Shown in pieces: positions 17,934 through 26,439 of a DNA stretch of 53,790 nt. The stretch's first letter is position 1. Each line of letters opens with the position of its first letter. Below the pieces are notes generated by a model. That model made no database searches and had not been told where the DNA came from. It saw nothing but the letters and a program-made list of their open reading frames with translations. The stretch is from Bacillota bacterium (GTDB lineage Bacteria > Bacillota > Clostridia > Peptostreptococcales > Acidaminobacteraceae): NCBI GenBank assembly GCA_020161295.1, contig JAIUOA010000016.1:1-53790 (forward strand). Reading direction: 5' to 3'. A program made the translations under genes and the position numbers.

Positions 17934-18296
17934 ATGGAATGGTTATTATATGCAACAGGTGCGTACCTTATTTTAGTGGTATTTTCAAAACTCACTGCGC
18001 CTAAGGTCGAATCTGTTTCAGCAAAGTCACTCGATGCGTTAATTGCTGACAAATCCGTTAAACGGCAGTTTGTGGATGTGAGAACGGCAGGCGAGTTCAA
18101 TGGACAAAAGATAAAGGGATTTAAAAATATTCCTTTAGATCAGCTTTCCAAACGCATGAAGGAAATTTCTCCTGATCAACCCGTGGTGTTGATGTGCGCT
18201 TCTGGTAGTAGAAGTATGAAAGCAGTTAAAATCCTTTATCGAAATGGCTATCGTCAAATTTTGAACGTTAAGGGCGGAATTTCAGCCTATCATTAA
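17934..18296 (+). CDS. Membrane-anchored single-domain rhodanese
   Basis: 120-residue sulfurtransferase. An N-terminal transmembrane helix (about 3-20) is followed by one rhodanese domain: VDVRTAGEFNGQKIKG near the start and the active-site loop CASGSRS with C88 as persulfide carrier. The loop length matches the thiosulfate/persulfide class rather than Cdc25-like phosphatases. It is a single-gene unit, with its own promoter and palindrome upstream and a bidirectional terminator behind. The SD is GGGAG 11 nt before the ATG. It probably handles sulfane sulfur at the cytoplasmic face of the membrane; topology could be reversed. Confidence 0.88.
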   Translation: MEWLLYATGAYLILVVFSKLTAPKVESVSAKSLDALIADKSVKRQFVDVRTAGEFNGQKIKGFKNIPLDQLSKRMKEISPDQPVVLMCASGSRSMKAVKILYRNGYRQILNVKGGISAYH

Positions 18297-18301
18297 TTAA
18301 A

Positions 18302-18351
18302 AAAAGAACCTCTCAGATGTGATTTGCTTCACCTATTAGAGAGGTTCTTTT
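18302..18351. terminator. Bidirectional terminator between rhodanese and ABC exporter
   Basis: Perfect 13-bp stem AAAAGAACCTCTC/GAGAGGTTCTTTT with a 24-nt loop, A-rich on the left and T-rich on the right. It serves both convergent units. Confidence 0.85.
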
Positions 18352-18374
18352 AATTAGAAGTGCATTATGTTGAT

Positions 18375-19385
18375 TTAGAAGCGTTTGACGATGGCTTCGA
18401 TGTCCATGTCCTTAACAGAAAAATCGATGACGTTAAGGTGCTGGAGAACGTAGTTCATGATGCTAGATATATTGATTTCATTTCGATTAAAAATGACAGA
18501 AAGCTGGCTTTCTGATAGGGTATAGGTCATATTTTCAGGTGTACAGCCTTGAATTTCATCTCGCATTTGCTGCAAAATCGCGCCAACTACCTCAGCATCA
18601 TCATAGCGGAGATCAAAGACGATTTTTCTTTCATAGCCAAAATCGCGTCGAATGGTATCGATGCCCCCGTCATAAAGGAGCTGACCCTTATCGATGATGA
18701 TGATGCGATGGCATAACTCCTCTATATCACTCATGTCATGTGTGGTGAGGAGAATCGTCGTTCCATAGCGTTTATTCATGTCCTTGATGGCTTTTCGTAT
18801 CCGTTCTTTAACCATGACGTCGAGACCAATAGTGGGCTCGTCTAAAAAGAGTACCTTCGGATTATGGAGCATAGAAGCTGCGAGATCGGCGCGCATCCTT
18901 TGACCCAGTGACAGGGTTCTTACGGTTTGGCCCATAAACTCTGAAAGCTCAAATATTTCATCGAAATATTTCATCTGTTCCGCATAAAATGCATCTGGTA
19001 CCTGATAGACCTCTTTAAGGATTGCGAAGGTTTCACCCACAGGCAAGTCCCACCACAATTGGGTTTTCTGGCCGAAAACCACGCCGATGTGTTTCGCATT
19101 TTCTTGTCTCTTTTCATAAGGCACTCTACCGTCGACCTTGACGAACCCTGAAGTGGGGTTGAGTATGCCGGTCATCATTTTGATTGTGGTGGATTTGCCA
19201 GCGCCATTGGCACCGATGTATCCGATAATCTCTCCTGGTCTGATGTTAAAAGAGATGTCTTTTACCGCTTCAATTTCTGTGACCTCGCGCTTAAAGAGTG
19301 TTTTTATGGTACCAGAAAGGCCTTTACCTTTTTTATAGGATTTAAATGTTTTAGTAAGCCCTTTGACTTCGATCATGTTTTCCAT
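18375..19385 (-). CDS. ABC-2 type exporter, ATP-binding subunit
   Basis: 336-residue ATPase with Walker A (GANGAGKSTT), Q-loop (VVFGQKTQLWWDLP), ABC signature (LSLGQRMRADLA), Walker B (VLFLDEPTIGLD) and H-loop (TTHD). The C-terminal extension of about 90 residues is typical of the COG4586 group, which pairs with two small permeases, as here. I start at ATG 19385 (MENMIEVKGL) because AAGGAG sits 9 nt upstream; an ATG 51 bases earlier would overlap the permease end and has no better SD. The substrate is unknown; distant relatives export antibiotics, lipids or sodium. Confidence 0.92.
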   Translation of the reverse strand: MENMIEVKGLTKTFKSYKKGKGLSGTIKTLFKREVTEIEAVKDISFNIRPGEIIGYIGANGAGKSTTIKMMTGILNPTSGFVKVDGRVPYEKRQENAKHIGVVFGQKTQLWWDLPVGETFAILKEVYQVPDAFYAEQMKYFDEIFELSEFMGQTVRTLSLGQRMRADLAASMLHNPKVLFLDEPTIGLDVMVKERIRKAIKDMNKRYGTTILLTTHDMSDIEELCHRIIIIDKGQLLYDGGIDTIRRDFGYERKIVFDLRYDDAEVVGAILQQMRDEIQGCTPENMTYTLSESQLSVIFNRNEINISSIMNYVLQHLNVIDFSVKDMDIEAIVKRF

Positions 19386-19401
19386 AGGGAGCTTCTCCTT
19401 C

Positions 19402-20205
19402 TTAGTTTCCCACACTCTCGTATTGCTTGATTCCACGACTGAAGATGAATAATCCTAATGCGAGAGCAATCAGGCTAATGGAAACTGTAAGACCGAGGCT
19501 TTCCATTAGAGAGGATTCGCCGAGAAAATAGGAGGCGGGAATATAGGCAGTGAGAGCGAATGGAACGATATAGGTGATAAAGGTTCTGATAAATTTGTGA
19601 TAGATGGCCAGTGGGTATTTTGAGAACTCACTCATGCTATAAAACATGAAGAGGATGGATTGGCTACGCTTCGTCCAAAAGGCGATGGAAGCTAAGATCA
19701 GTTTTATGCTGGTGTAGATAATGGTTGAGAAAATCACCATGACGATTAGTAGGATGATTTTGCCTGCGGTGAACTCGATTCCGCCTTTCGAGGCTGCGTA
19801 AACGACTAGAAGGATACCAATAATCATTTCGCCGATACCGTCAGGTTGAAAGCGCTGGGCGATGATTTGAAAGAGTGGGTGAATGGGGCGTAGCAAATAG
19901 CGATCAAATTCGCCTTGCACGATGACATTACCTGCTAGTAGCCAAAGATAATCGGTAAACATATGGTCAATGCCTCTAGGGATATTCGCAAATCCGTAGA
20001 TGAATAGCAAATCATAAAAGGACCACCCCATCAAATCGGGTATCTGTCTAAAGACTAAAGCGATGAATGCGATTCCTCCGAATTGGATGAGAAAAAAGGC
20101 TAAAAAACCGATTAAAAAATCTGTCCGCGAATGCATCACAGCTTTTAAGTACTGACTTAGAAACATGCCATAAAGCTTTAAGTAGCGTTTGAAGGTTTTC
20201 GTCAT
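19402..20205 (-). CDS. ABC-2 type exporter, permease subunit 1 (COG4587/PF06182-like)
   Basis: 267-residue integral membrane protein with about six transmembrane spans and a long N-terminal cytoplasmic start (MTKTFKRYLKLYGMFLSQYLKA). The segment GFANIPRGIDHMFTDYLWLLAGNVIVQGEFDRYLLRPIHPLF with its FDRYLLRP core is typical of this permease family. The start is supported by AGGAGG. It lies one base after the other permease and 16 bases before the ATPase start, so the three form one operon. It should pair with permease 2 in a heterodimeric channel. Confidence 0.85.
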   Translation of the reverse strand: MTKTFKRYLKLYGMFLSQYLKAVMHSRTDFLIGFLAFFLIQFGGIAFIALVFRQIPDLMGWSFYDLLFIYGFANIPRGIDHMFTDYLWLLAGNVIVQGEFDRYLLRPIHPLFQIIAQRFQPDGIGEMIIGILLVVYAASKGGIEFTAGKIILLIVMVIFSTIIYTSIKLILASIAFWTKRSQSILFMFYSMSEFSKYPLAIYHKFIRTFITYIVPFALTAYIPASYFLGESSLMESLGLTVSISLIALALGLFIFSRGIKQYESVGN

Positions 20206-20206
20206 G

Positions 20207-21022
20207 TTAACCTCCTAAAATGGTCAATCGCTTAATTGCGCGATTCCAAACGAATTGGGTTAGTCCCATGAGGAGGAGGACCCAGACAGCTTGAATCAAC
20301 AAGTTGAACTGTAAGTCAGAACCAGTGTATTTACCTAAATAAATCATGGTGGGAGTATAAACTAGTCCGGCAAATGGGAGAAACTTAAAAAGATTAAAGA
20401 TACTCGCAGGAAAAAAGGATAAGGGAATAAGCTGTCCTGAAAGTAGTCTTAGGAGTGCTTCCTTAGCAAAGATGAATCCGAACACATACTCGACGAAAAA
20501 AGCAGCTAAACCAAAAAGGTAATTGATGTAGAAGAGAATCAACGCACTAAGGCTGACGCTAAACAGATAGAGCATTAGGTGTAAAAGGTTTGGCAGTGTA
20601 CCATTTGCGATAAAATCATAAAGGGTATAGCAGCCCCAAAGCGGTAAAAATAAGAACATGATGTTGATGAGGATGTTTCCGATGCAATAAAAGAATTTGA
20701 GCAGTTGATAATTTACAGGCTTGATTAGGCTCGTGGCGATGTTCCCAGACTGAACGTCGTGGCTGATATCCCAGTGAACATCATTCGCGATAAGCATGCT
20801 GGTAAGGGTACTGATGACCACATAGCCGATCATCTGATCGAATGTAAATCCTTGAATCATCTCTGAGGTGGCGCTACTGAAGATTGCGAACCAAATATAA
20901 AGTAAAACCACGATTTGAAATAAGTCGCCGAGAATATAGACATAGAAATTGATGCGGTAAGCCATAAAACCCTGAACGACTGCTTTAGTAAATGGGAAAT
21001 AAGTGCGAAGTAATTTTTTCAA
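20207..21022 (-). CDS. ABC-2 type exporter, permease subunit 2 (COG3694-like)
   Basis: 271-residue six-span membrane protein, first gene of the exporter operon. The stretch DISHDVQSGNIATSLIKPVNYQLLKF mirrors the equivalent loop of permease 1, showing the two are distant homologues. The start codon is TTG at 21022 with GAAGGGA upstream. It is divergent from the oxidoreductase gene; the 131-nt gap must hold both promoters. Confidence 0.85.
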   Translation of the reverse strand: MKKLLRTYFPFTKAVVQGFMAYRINFYVYILGDLFQIVVLLYIWFAIFSSATSEMIQGFTFDQMIGYVVISTLTSMLIANDVHWDISHDVQSGNIATSLIKPVNYQLLKFFYCIGNILINIMFLFLPLWGCYTLYDFIANGTLPNLLHLMLYLFSVSLSALILFYINYLFGLAAFFVEYVFGFIFAKEALLRLLSGQLIPLSFFPASIFNLFKFLPFAGLVYTPTMIYLGKYTGSDLQFNLLIQAVWVLLLMGLTQFVWNRAIKRLTILGG

Positions 21023-21056
21023 GTAATCCCTTCTTTCGTAGTGATAAAAAATAGGC

Positions 21057-21085
21057 TTGTGATGAGGCTATACATAGGATAGTAT
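21057..21085 (+). promoter_or_regulatory. Possible promoter of the oxidoreductase gene
   Basis: TTGTGA, 17 nt, TAGTAT, in the gap between divergent genes. The leader also has two weak AT-rich hairpins (around 21070-21086 and 21120-21140). Only moderate matches. Confidence 0.4.
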
Positions 21086-21153
21086 ATAAGGAAAACGTTT
21101 AAATCTCAATATCTAAAGGAAAATGTCCAAAACCATTTTTATAGGAGTTATGA

Positions 21154-22494
21154 ATGCATTTACTTAATATGGCGGAAGCAGACCGCTGTTTACTCTGCAA
21201 AAAACCTAAGTGTCAATTGAATTGCCCCATCGATACCCCAATCCCTGAAGTTATTTCCCTTTATAAGAAAGGTAATCTAAAAGAAGCTGGAGAACGACTA
21301 TTTCAGAACAACCCACTTTCTGTGGTCTGTTCTTTGGTTTGTATTCACGAAGACCAATGCAAAGGGAACTGCGTCTTAAATGCTAAAGGCGTGCCGGTTG
21401 CATTTCATCAAATTGAAGAAGAAATTTCAAAACATTACTTTGAAAACAGCGTGTTGCCTTTATCAACTAAGGACAAAGGGAGAATCGCCATAATCGGAGG
21501 CGGACCAGCTGGCATTACCATCGCTTTTGTTCTCGCAGGTAGGGGATACGATGTCACGATTTTTGAAGCGCATAACAAGGTGGGGGGTGTTCTGCGATAT
21601 GGCATACCAGAATATCGTTTACCTAACAGTGTCGTCGATCAGGTAGAGCGCAAACTCATCGAGGCAGGGGTTAAAATTCGTCCGAACACGCTAATAGGTC
21701 CTGTAATCACTTTAGACCGTTTGTTTCAAGACGGATATAAGGCCGCTTTTATCGGTACGGGTGTATGGAATCCTAAACCACTGACCATCAAAGGGGAGAC
21801 CTTAGGGAATGTACACTATGCCATCGATTACCTAAAATCGCCAGAAGTCTATCATCTGGGGGAAACGGTGGCAGTTATCGGCGCTGGTAATGTGGCTTTC
21901 GATGCGGCACGTAGTGCCATACGAAATGGGGCTAAAACAGTGACGATTCTATACAGAAAAGGCTTCGACGACATGCCTGCTACGAATCATGAAATTAAGG
22001 AAGCACTGGATGACGGCATCAGCTTCGAACTTTATAAATATCCGATAGAGATCAAAGAGGAGGGGGTCGTCTTAGGTGGGATTGAACGCTTATCCAGTGC
22101 TGGACCAGACGGCCAAGAAGCTTTCAAACAGAGGCCTGATCAGCGTAGCTTTTTTAATGCCGAAACCACCATTATCGCCATTAGTCAGACACCGCGCAAC
22201 AATATCGTCAGAAATACCTCGGATCTGAACACCTCTAGGATGGGACTTCTCATAACGGATGAGCTCGGCCGTACGACTAAACCCGGGACGTTTGCATCAG
22301 GGGATGTGGTTACCGGTGCAAGAACAGTGGTTGAAGCCATCGCACATGCGAAAAAAGTCGCCGATGCCATGGATGAATACTGCGCTTCATTAAATGTCTG
22401 TATGCTCCAGGTTTCAGAGAACTGTGATGATCCTGAATGCGAAGAAAATGCGCTGTTTAGCTGCATGAGCAACTGGGAATTTGAGAATAACTAA
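21154..22494 (+). CDS. NAD(P)-dependent oxidoreductase, glutamate synthase small-subunit-like
   Basis: 446-residue flavoprotein of the GltD/SudA/NfnB type. The N-terminus has the Cys-rich fer4-like domain that binds two Fe-S clusters (CLLCKKPKCQLNCPID; CSLVCIHEDQCKGNC). An FAD site follows (IAIIGGGPAGITIAFVLAGR, about 110), then an NAD(P) site (VAVIGAGNVAFDAARSA, about 238). FASGDVVTGARTVVEAIAHAK closes the FAD domain near residue 385. A tail of about 35 residues adds five Cys residues (for example CDDPEC). No large glutamate synthase subunit is nearby, so it may act as a stand-alone NADPH:acceptor or ferredoxin-type oxidoreductase. The SD is AGGAG. It is convergent with an ANTAR regulator. 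Confidence 0.88.
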   Translation: MHLLNMAEADRCLLCKKPKCQLNCPIDTPIPEVISLYKKGNLKEAGERLFQNNPLSVVCSLVCIHEDQCKGNCVLNAKGVPVAFHQIEEEISKHYFENSVLPLSTKDKGRIAIIGGGPAGITIAFVLAGRGYDVTIFEAHNKVGGVLRYGIPEYRLPNSVVDQVERKLIEAGVKIRPNTLIGPVITLDRLFQDGYKAAFIGTGVWNPKPLTIKGETLGNVHYAIDYLKSPEVYHLGETVAVIGAGNVAFDAARSAIRNGAKTVTILYRKGFDDMPATNHEIKEALDDGISFELYKYPIEIKEEGVVLGGIERLSSAGPDGQEAFKQRPDQRSFFNAETTIIAISQTPRNNIVRNTSDLNTSRMGLLITDELGRTTKPGTFASGDVVTGARTVVEAIAHAKKVADAMDEYCASLNVCMLQVSENCDDPECEENALFSCMSNWEFENN

Positions 22495-22507
22495 AAATAC
22501 AAGTAAA

Positions 22508-22557
22508 AAGCAACTGTTCGGGATAGAGTCTATCGACGACAGTTGCTTATTTTTTTC
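22508..22557. terminator. Bidirectional terminator between oxidoreductase and ANTAR gene
   Basis: 10-bp stem AAGCAACTGT/ACAGTTGCTT with an inner GATAG/CTATC stem, T-run on the right and A-run on the left. Confidence 0.85.
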
Positions 22558-22570
22558 CATTACTCCAGTA

Positions 22571-23143
22571 TCACAGGGCTGATATGGCACCCTCTAGGAT
22601 GCGTGTCGCACTAACTGTCTTTGATAATGCGTTATCGAAAGCGTATTGATCAACGATACGTCCTGCTTGGGATTCGCTAATGCTAAACTGATTGATGAGA
22701 TGCCATTTTGCCGCATCTACTAAACGAATTTCTTCTATAAGTGGACTTGAATCGGAAAGTTTACTTATCAAGTTTAAGCGCTGACATGAATTCTCCAGCA
22801 TTTTTAAAAGTTGCTGAAAGGGCTTTACCACGACTGGTTTTTTTACACAGATGACGCCGAGCTTTGATAAGGCTTCATAATGGAGCTGGTAGGTCGATTC
22901 CCGCGCAATAAAGAGTACCATGGTGTTCGTATGGAGTGCTGCGTACTTTGCGAATCGATCGCCTAATTCCATCCGAAGTGGTGCATTGATCAGAACGATA
23001 TCGAAGGGATGAACCTCTAAGAGATGCGCACCATCATTATGGTTATAAGCGTTAAGAATGCGTCCATATGTAGCATTCATAAATAGTTCTTTGATAAATC
23101 CTTCACTGGAATCCGTATTGGTGAGAAGTAGTAGGTCTTGCAT
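22571..23143 (-). CDS. ANTAR-domain RNA-binding antiterminator with pseudo-receiver domain
   Basis: 190-residue regulator. Residues 1 to about 120 have a receiver-like fold, but the phospho-acceptor position reads FDIVLINAPL where receivers have an Asp, so phosphorylation is doubtful. The C-terminal 55 residues match ANTAR (VDAAKWHLINQFSISESQAG then an aromatic/Ala helix), which binds paired hexaloop RNA hairpins to block termination. The start is ATG 23143, with GGAGGTGA 5 nt before it; the open frame extends 61 codons upstream through the promoter. It has its own consensus promoter. In Clostridia such proteins often control nitrogen genes, which fits the convergent GltD-like gene, but no target was found. 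Confidence 0.82.
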   Translation of the reverse strand: MQDLLLLTNTDSSEGFIKELFMNATYGRILNAYNHNDGAHLLEVHPFDIVLINAPLRMELGDRFAKYAALHTNTMVLFIARESTYQLHYEALSKLGVICVKKPVVVKPFQQLLKMLENSCQRLNLISKLSDSSPLIEEIRLVDAAKWHLINQFSISESQAGRIVDQYAFDNALSKTVSATRILEGAISAL

Positions 23144-23177
23144 GGCGTCACCTCCAATTTTTACAAATTTAAAACAT

Positions 23178-23206
23178 ATTATATTTTTATTCATAAGCGC
23201 TGTCAA
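23178..23206 (-). promoter_or_regulatory. Consensus sigma-A promoter of the ANTAR gene
   Basis: Read on the minus strand: TTGACA (23206-23201), 17 nt, TATAAT (23183-23178), perfect at both boxes. A weaker plus-strand promoter (TTCATA, 17 nt, TATGAT at 23213-23218) overlaps it and would serve the divergent serine-hydrolase-like gene. Confidence 0.85.
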
Positions 23207-23264
23207 GTTGTGTATGATATTAATATGAAAATAGTTTAACAGATTGAACATAAAGGGGATAGAG

Positions 23265-24758
23265 ATGAATAAATCCATCAAAAGCATTTCATTATTTGCG
23301 TGTATCTTAATTCTTTTAACGAGCATAGATGGCTATGCAGAATCAAATGCGATAACGATTGATGAAGTAAAATTAGATGACCATATCAACGAAAAGCTTA
23401 AAAGTGGTTCAATCCCAGGCGCAGCTGTCGCTATCGTAAAGGATGATGTGGTTCTTTTGATGAAGGGCTATGGTGAAACCGGAAAAGGTAAAGTAAAAAT
23501 CACCGAAGAGACACCATTTATGGTAGGACAAATCTCACAGTCTTTTACCGCACTAGTGGTCAGACAACTGATTATAGAGAATAAGATCGATGAGAATAGC
23601 CCTGTTGATGCTTATATACCATGGTTTACTCTTTCTAATCCTGATGGTGAAAAAATATCCATTGCTGATTTACTAAATCATACCAGTGGACTAACAACTG
23701 CATCAGGTGAAAAGCCCTATACCTTTAACGCCGATTACTCCCTTAAATCTTTGGTCGAAAAAATTAATGATACCGAAAAAACAGCCTACACTGGTGAAGG
23801 GACATATCAATATTCGGCGCTAAACGCTATTATCTTAGGCCATGTGGTAGAAGCTGTTACTGGTCAAAATTTTGAAACGCTTATTCATGAACGCGTTATT
23901 CTTCCGTTAAATCTCACGTCTACCGGTTACACAGAAAAGGTGAATCCATACATCGATATGGCGAGCGGCCATCGAATCGTCTATGGTTTTCAGATGAAAT
24001 CGGAGTATGATTATCCAAAAGGGCTTGTTTCAAGTAGTGCGCTGGTGTCCACTGCAAAGGATTTGGCGTTTTATACGATTGCAGCTTTAAACAATGGTTA
24101 TACGCAAGAGGGCGTCTCAATTTTGGGTTCTCAGGGTTTAGCGAGCATTGAAAGAAGTGCAGGCTATAATCAACCGTATTATGATTTACTGTGGCGTGAA
24201 ACAGAAGGCAATAATGAAGGGAACTACAATGGGTATTATGGTGCGATCGGACATCTGCCGAATTTTAACAGTGCCATGATTCTTAATCAAGAAACGGGAA
24301 TCGCCATCATCGTACTTTTAAATCAGTCAAATCCATATCATAGCCCTGCCATCACTGCTCAGACCATAGCGAATGATATTTCTGATCTGTTAATGGGTGA
24401 GGCTCCCTACACATTTGAACCTAAAGAACGCGGTAGCATATGGATGGTTCCCGGTGTTATGATCTTACTTGTGCTGCTTTTAATCAATAGCATCATCAAG
24501 AATTGGCGAATGATCATGGACACCCCACTTGATGACAGAAAAGAGAAAATCAAACCTTTTAACCCTGGTGAGACCTCACGGGGATTATTATCCGTAATCG
24601 CTTATTTTGGTTTTCCTCTTATTTTAGACAGTTCATGGCGTTTTTTGACCGCCGCTAGCCCAGAAATGACACTACCAGTTCTCGTAATCATCGTGTTCAA
24701 TCTTTTAACGGTCCTTTTAAATTATTTCATGAGATTAAAAAGTCTTCAAAAGGTGTGA
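23265..24758 (+). CDS. Serine-hydrolase-fold (beta-lactamase-like) membrane protein, catalytic residues lost
   Basis: 497 residues: signal peptide (about 1-26), a class C beta-lactamase/penicillin-binding-like domain (about 33-375), then three transmembrane spans. The family normally has SxxK in the context GSxSKSFTA; here it is GQISQSFTA, so Q89 and Q92 replace the nucleophile Ser and the Lys. The usual YxN reads YSA (183-185). The fold is otherwise well kept (LLNHTSGLTT, HVVEAVTGQNFETLI). This argues for a pseudoenzyme that binds rather than cuts peptidoglycan or peptides. ATG 23265 is chosen for AAAGGGGA; an in-frame ATG lies 21 bases upstream. Confidence 0.85.
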   Translation: MNKSIKSISLFACILILLTSIDGYAESNAITIDEVKLDDHINEKLKSGSIPGAAVAIVKDDVVLLMKGYGETGKGKVKITEETPFMVGQISQSFTALVVRQLIIENKIDENSPVDAYIPWFTLSNPDGEKISIADLLNHTSGLTTASGEKPYTFNADYSLKSLVEKINDTEKTAYTGEGTYQYSALNAIILGHVVEAVTGQNFETLIHERVILPLNLTSTGYTEKVNPYIDMASGHRIVYGFQMKSEYDYPKGLVSSSALVSTAKDLAFYTIAALNNGYTQEGVSILGSQGLASIERSAGYNQPYYDLLWRETEGNNEGNYNGYYGAIGHLPNFNSAMILNQETGIAIIVLLNQSNPYHSPAITAQTIANDISDLLMGEAPYTFEPKERGSIWMVPGVMILLVLLLINSIIKNWRMIMDTPLDDRKEKIKPFNPGETSRGLLSVIAYFGFPLILDSSWRFLTAASPEMTLPVLVIIVFNLLTVLLNYFMRLKSLQKV

Positions 24759-24817
24759 ATTATTAGATTGCACCAAAATTAACCTTGAAAAATCGTAGAG
24801 ATGGCCTTAAATTTCGG

Positions 24818-24847
24818 TTAGTGAAAATGGGATAAGTCATGTATAAT
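24818..24847 (+). promoter_or_regulatory. Probable promoter of the moa operon
   Basis: TTAGTG (24818-24823), 18 nt, perfect TATAAT (24842-24847), 42 nt before the mogA start. No molybdenum-cofactor riboswitch fold is evident in this short leader. Confidence 0.55.
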
Positions 24848-24889
24848 AAGAGTAGAGTTTTTAAGAATTTGTAAAACTTAGGAGTGAAT

Positions 24890-25438
24890 ATGGTTCGATA
24901 TAAGGTAGGCATCATCGTATCTAGCGACAAAGGTTCTACAGGTGAAAGAGAAGATAAAAGTGGCGCGTTGATCCACGACATGGTGACTGAGGCAGGTTTT
25001 GAAGTCGCCAGCTTAAAAATACTCCCCGATGATCGGGAGAAGCTCAGCTTCGAAATGGTACGTTTAGCAGATGCTTTAAATGTCCATTTAATTTTGACCA
25101 CTGGTGGTACTGGATTTAGTCTTAGAGATGTGACGCCTGAGGCGACACGGTCAGTTGTTGATAGAGAGGCACCGGGAATTGCTGAGGCGATTCGTATGCA
25201 CAGTTTATCGATTACACCTAGAGCCATGCTATCACGGGGCTATGCTGGTATACGGGGGAGGACCTTGATCGTCAATTTGCCTGGAAGCCCTAAGGCTGTA
25301 AAAGAAGCCTTAGAGTATATTATGGTACCGCTTAAGCATGGAATAGAAATTCTAATGGGTGATGCGCATGATTGTGCAACACCACTTCATGACCATCATC
25401 ATCACGACCATCACGGACACGGAAATCATCATAAATAG
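24890..25438 (+). CDS. mogA: Molybdopterin adenylyltransferase, MogA/MoaB family, with His-rich tail
   Basis: Activates molybdopterin with ATP before metal insertion. The 182-residue chain shows the family motifs ILTTGGTGFSLRDVTPEAT and VNLPGSPKAVKEAL, and the early SSDKGSTGEREDKSG. The last 16 residues (HDHHHHDHHGHGNHHK) are mostly His, Asp and Gly, an addition that would bind divalent metal such as Ni, Zn or Co; the core family does not need it. ATG 24890 lies 5 nt after AGGAG; a GTG six bases earlier overlaps the SD. It heads the operon mogA-moaA-moaC-MOSC. Confidence 0.9.
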   Translation: MVRYKVGIIVSSDKGSTGEREDKSGALIHDMVTEAGFEVASLKILPDDREKLSFEMVRLADALNVHLILTTGGTGFSLRDVTPEATRSVVDREAPGIAEAIRMHSLSITPRAMLSRGYAGIRGRTLIVNLPGSPKAVKEALEYIMVPLKHGIEILMGDAHDCATPLHDHHHHDHHGHGNHHK

Positions 25439-25468
25439 CATAAATAGAAAGATTTAGGGGGGAACACC

Positions 25469-26425
25469 ATGATCGATCAATTTGGCAGAACCATCAATTA
25501 TCTTAGAATTTCAGTTACTGACCGATGTAACCTAAGATGTCAGTACTGTATGCCAGAAGAAGGGGTTGAGAAGAAAAAACATAGAGACATCCTTTCTTTT
25601 GAAGAAATAGACGCTTTAGTTTCAAAAATGGCTGAGATGGGTGTAAATAAGATTCGAATCACAGGTGGGGAGCCACTCGTCAGAAAAAATTTGACGCAGC
25701 TGATCAGTATGATCAATCGCCATGAAAGCATACGCGAAATCACCATGACCACTAATGGCATCTATTTAGCGGAGCATGCTGATGCGCTGAAATCGGCTGG
25801 ACTAAAACGCGTTAACATCAGTCTCGATTCTTTGAAACCTGATCGGTATCAGGCCATCACCCGTGGGGGTGATTTATCGATGGTTTTAAAGGGAATTGAG
25901 GCAGCTAAACGCGTCGGATTAACCCCTATTAAGATCAACGTGGTCTTGATGAAGGGAATTAATGATGATGAAATCGATGATTTTGTCACTTTAACGAAGG
26001 ATGAGCCAATAGAAGTTAGGTTTATTGAGCTAATGCCAGTAGGTGAAGATGGCCATGGTTCGACGCAGCATTATTTATCGAATACCACTGTTCTGGATAA
26101 ATACCCGAATATGAAATGCCTTCCTAAAAAAGACCCAAGTTCACCTGCGACGTATTATCAATTACCGGAATACGTGGGAAAAGTGGGACTAATCAGTCCT
26201 ATTTCCGGTAAGTTTTGCGAGATGTGCAATCGCGTAAGACTTTCAGCAGATGGATTTTTAAAGTATTGCTTACACAGCAATGAGGAAATTGCATTAAAGC
26301 CTTTACTAAAGGATGAAGCCCTTTTAGAGCACACATTAAGACGCACCGTATTCATGAAACCTGAAGAGCATCAAATTGATGAGGGTCAGTTTTTAAATAA
26401 GCACATGGTTCAAATCGGCGGATAG
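25469..26425 (+). CDS. moaA: GTP 3',8-cyclase
   Basis: Radical SAM enzyme that, with MoaC, converts GTP to cyclic pyranopterin monophosphate, the first step of molybdenum cofactor synthesis. 318 residues. The SAM cluster ligands are C20, C24 and C27 (DRCNLRCQYCMPE). The second 4Fe-4S site is in FCEMCNRVRLSADGFLKYCL, and the C-terminus ends in the essential Gly-Gly (QIGG). The SD is a G-run (AGGGGGG). It lies 30 nt after mogA and 14 nt before moaC. Confidence 0.96.
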   Translation: MIDQFGRTINYLRISVTDRCNLRCQYCMPEEGVEKKKHRDILSFEEIDALVSKMAEMGVNKIRITGGEPLVRKNLTQLISMINRHESIREITMTTNGIYLAEHADALKSAGLKRVNISLDSLKPDRYQAITRGGDLSMVLKGIEAAKRVGLTPIKINVVLMKGINDDEIDDFVTLTKDEPIEVRFIELMPVGEDGHGSTQHYLSNTTVLDKYPNMKCLPKKDPSSPATYYQLPEYVGKVGLISPISGKFCEMCNRVRLSADGFLKYCLHSNEEIALKPLLKDEALLEHTLRRTVFMKPEEHQIDEGQFLNKHMVQIGG

Positions 26426-26439
26426 AAGGAGTGTGTGAT

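Noticed and set aside
21060..21145. Two hairpins before the oxidoreductase gene as an ANTAR paired-hexaloop target
   Set aside because: The best stems give 8-nt loops (ATAGGATA and TCCAAAAC) and are AT-rich; the A1/G4 hexaloop pattern is not met and no terminator follows.
22571..23326. Longer version of the ANTAR protein starting at 23326
   Set aside because: The extra 61 codons cross the consensus promoter and overlap the divergent gene; GGAGGTGA is placed before ATG 23143.
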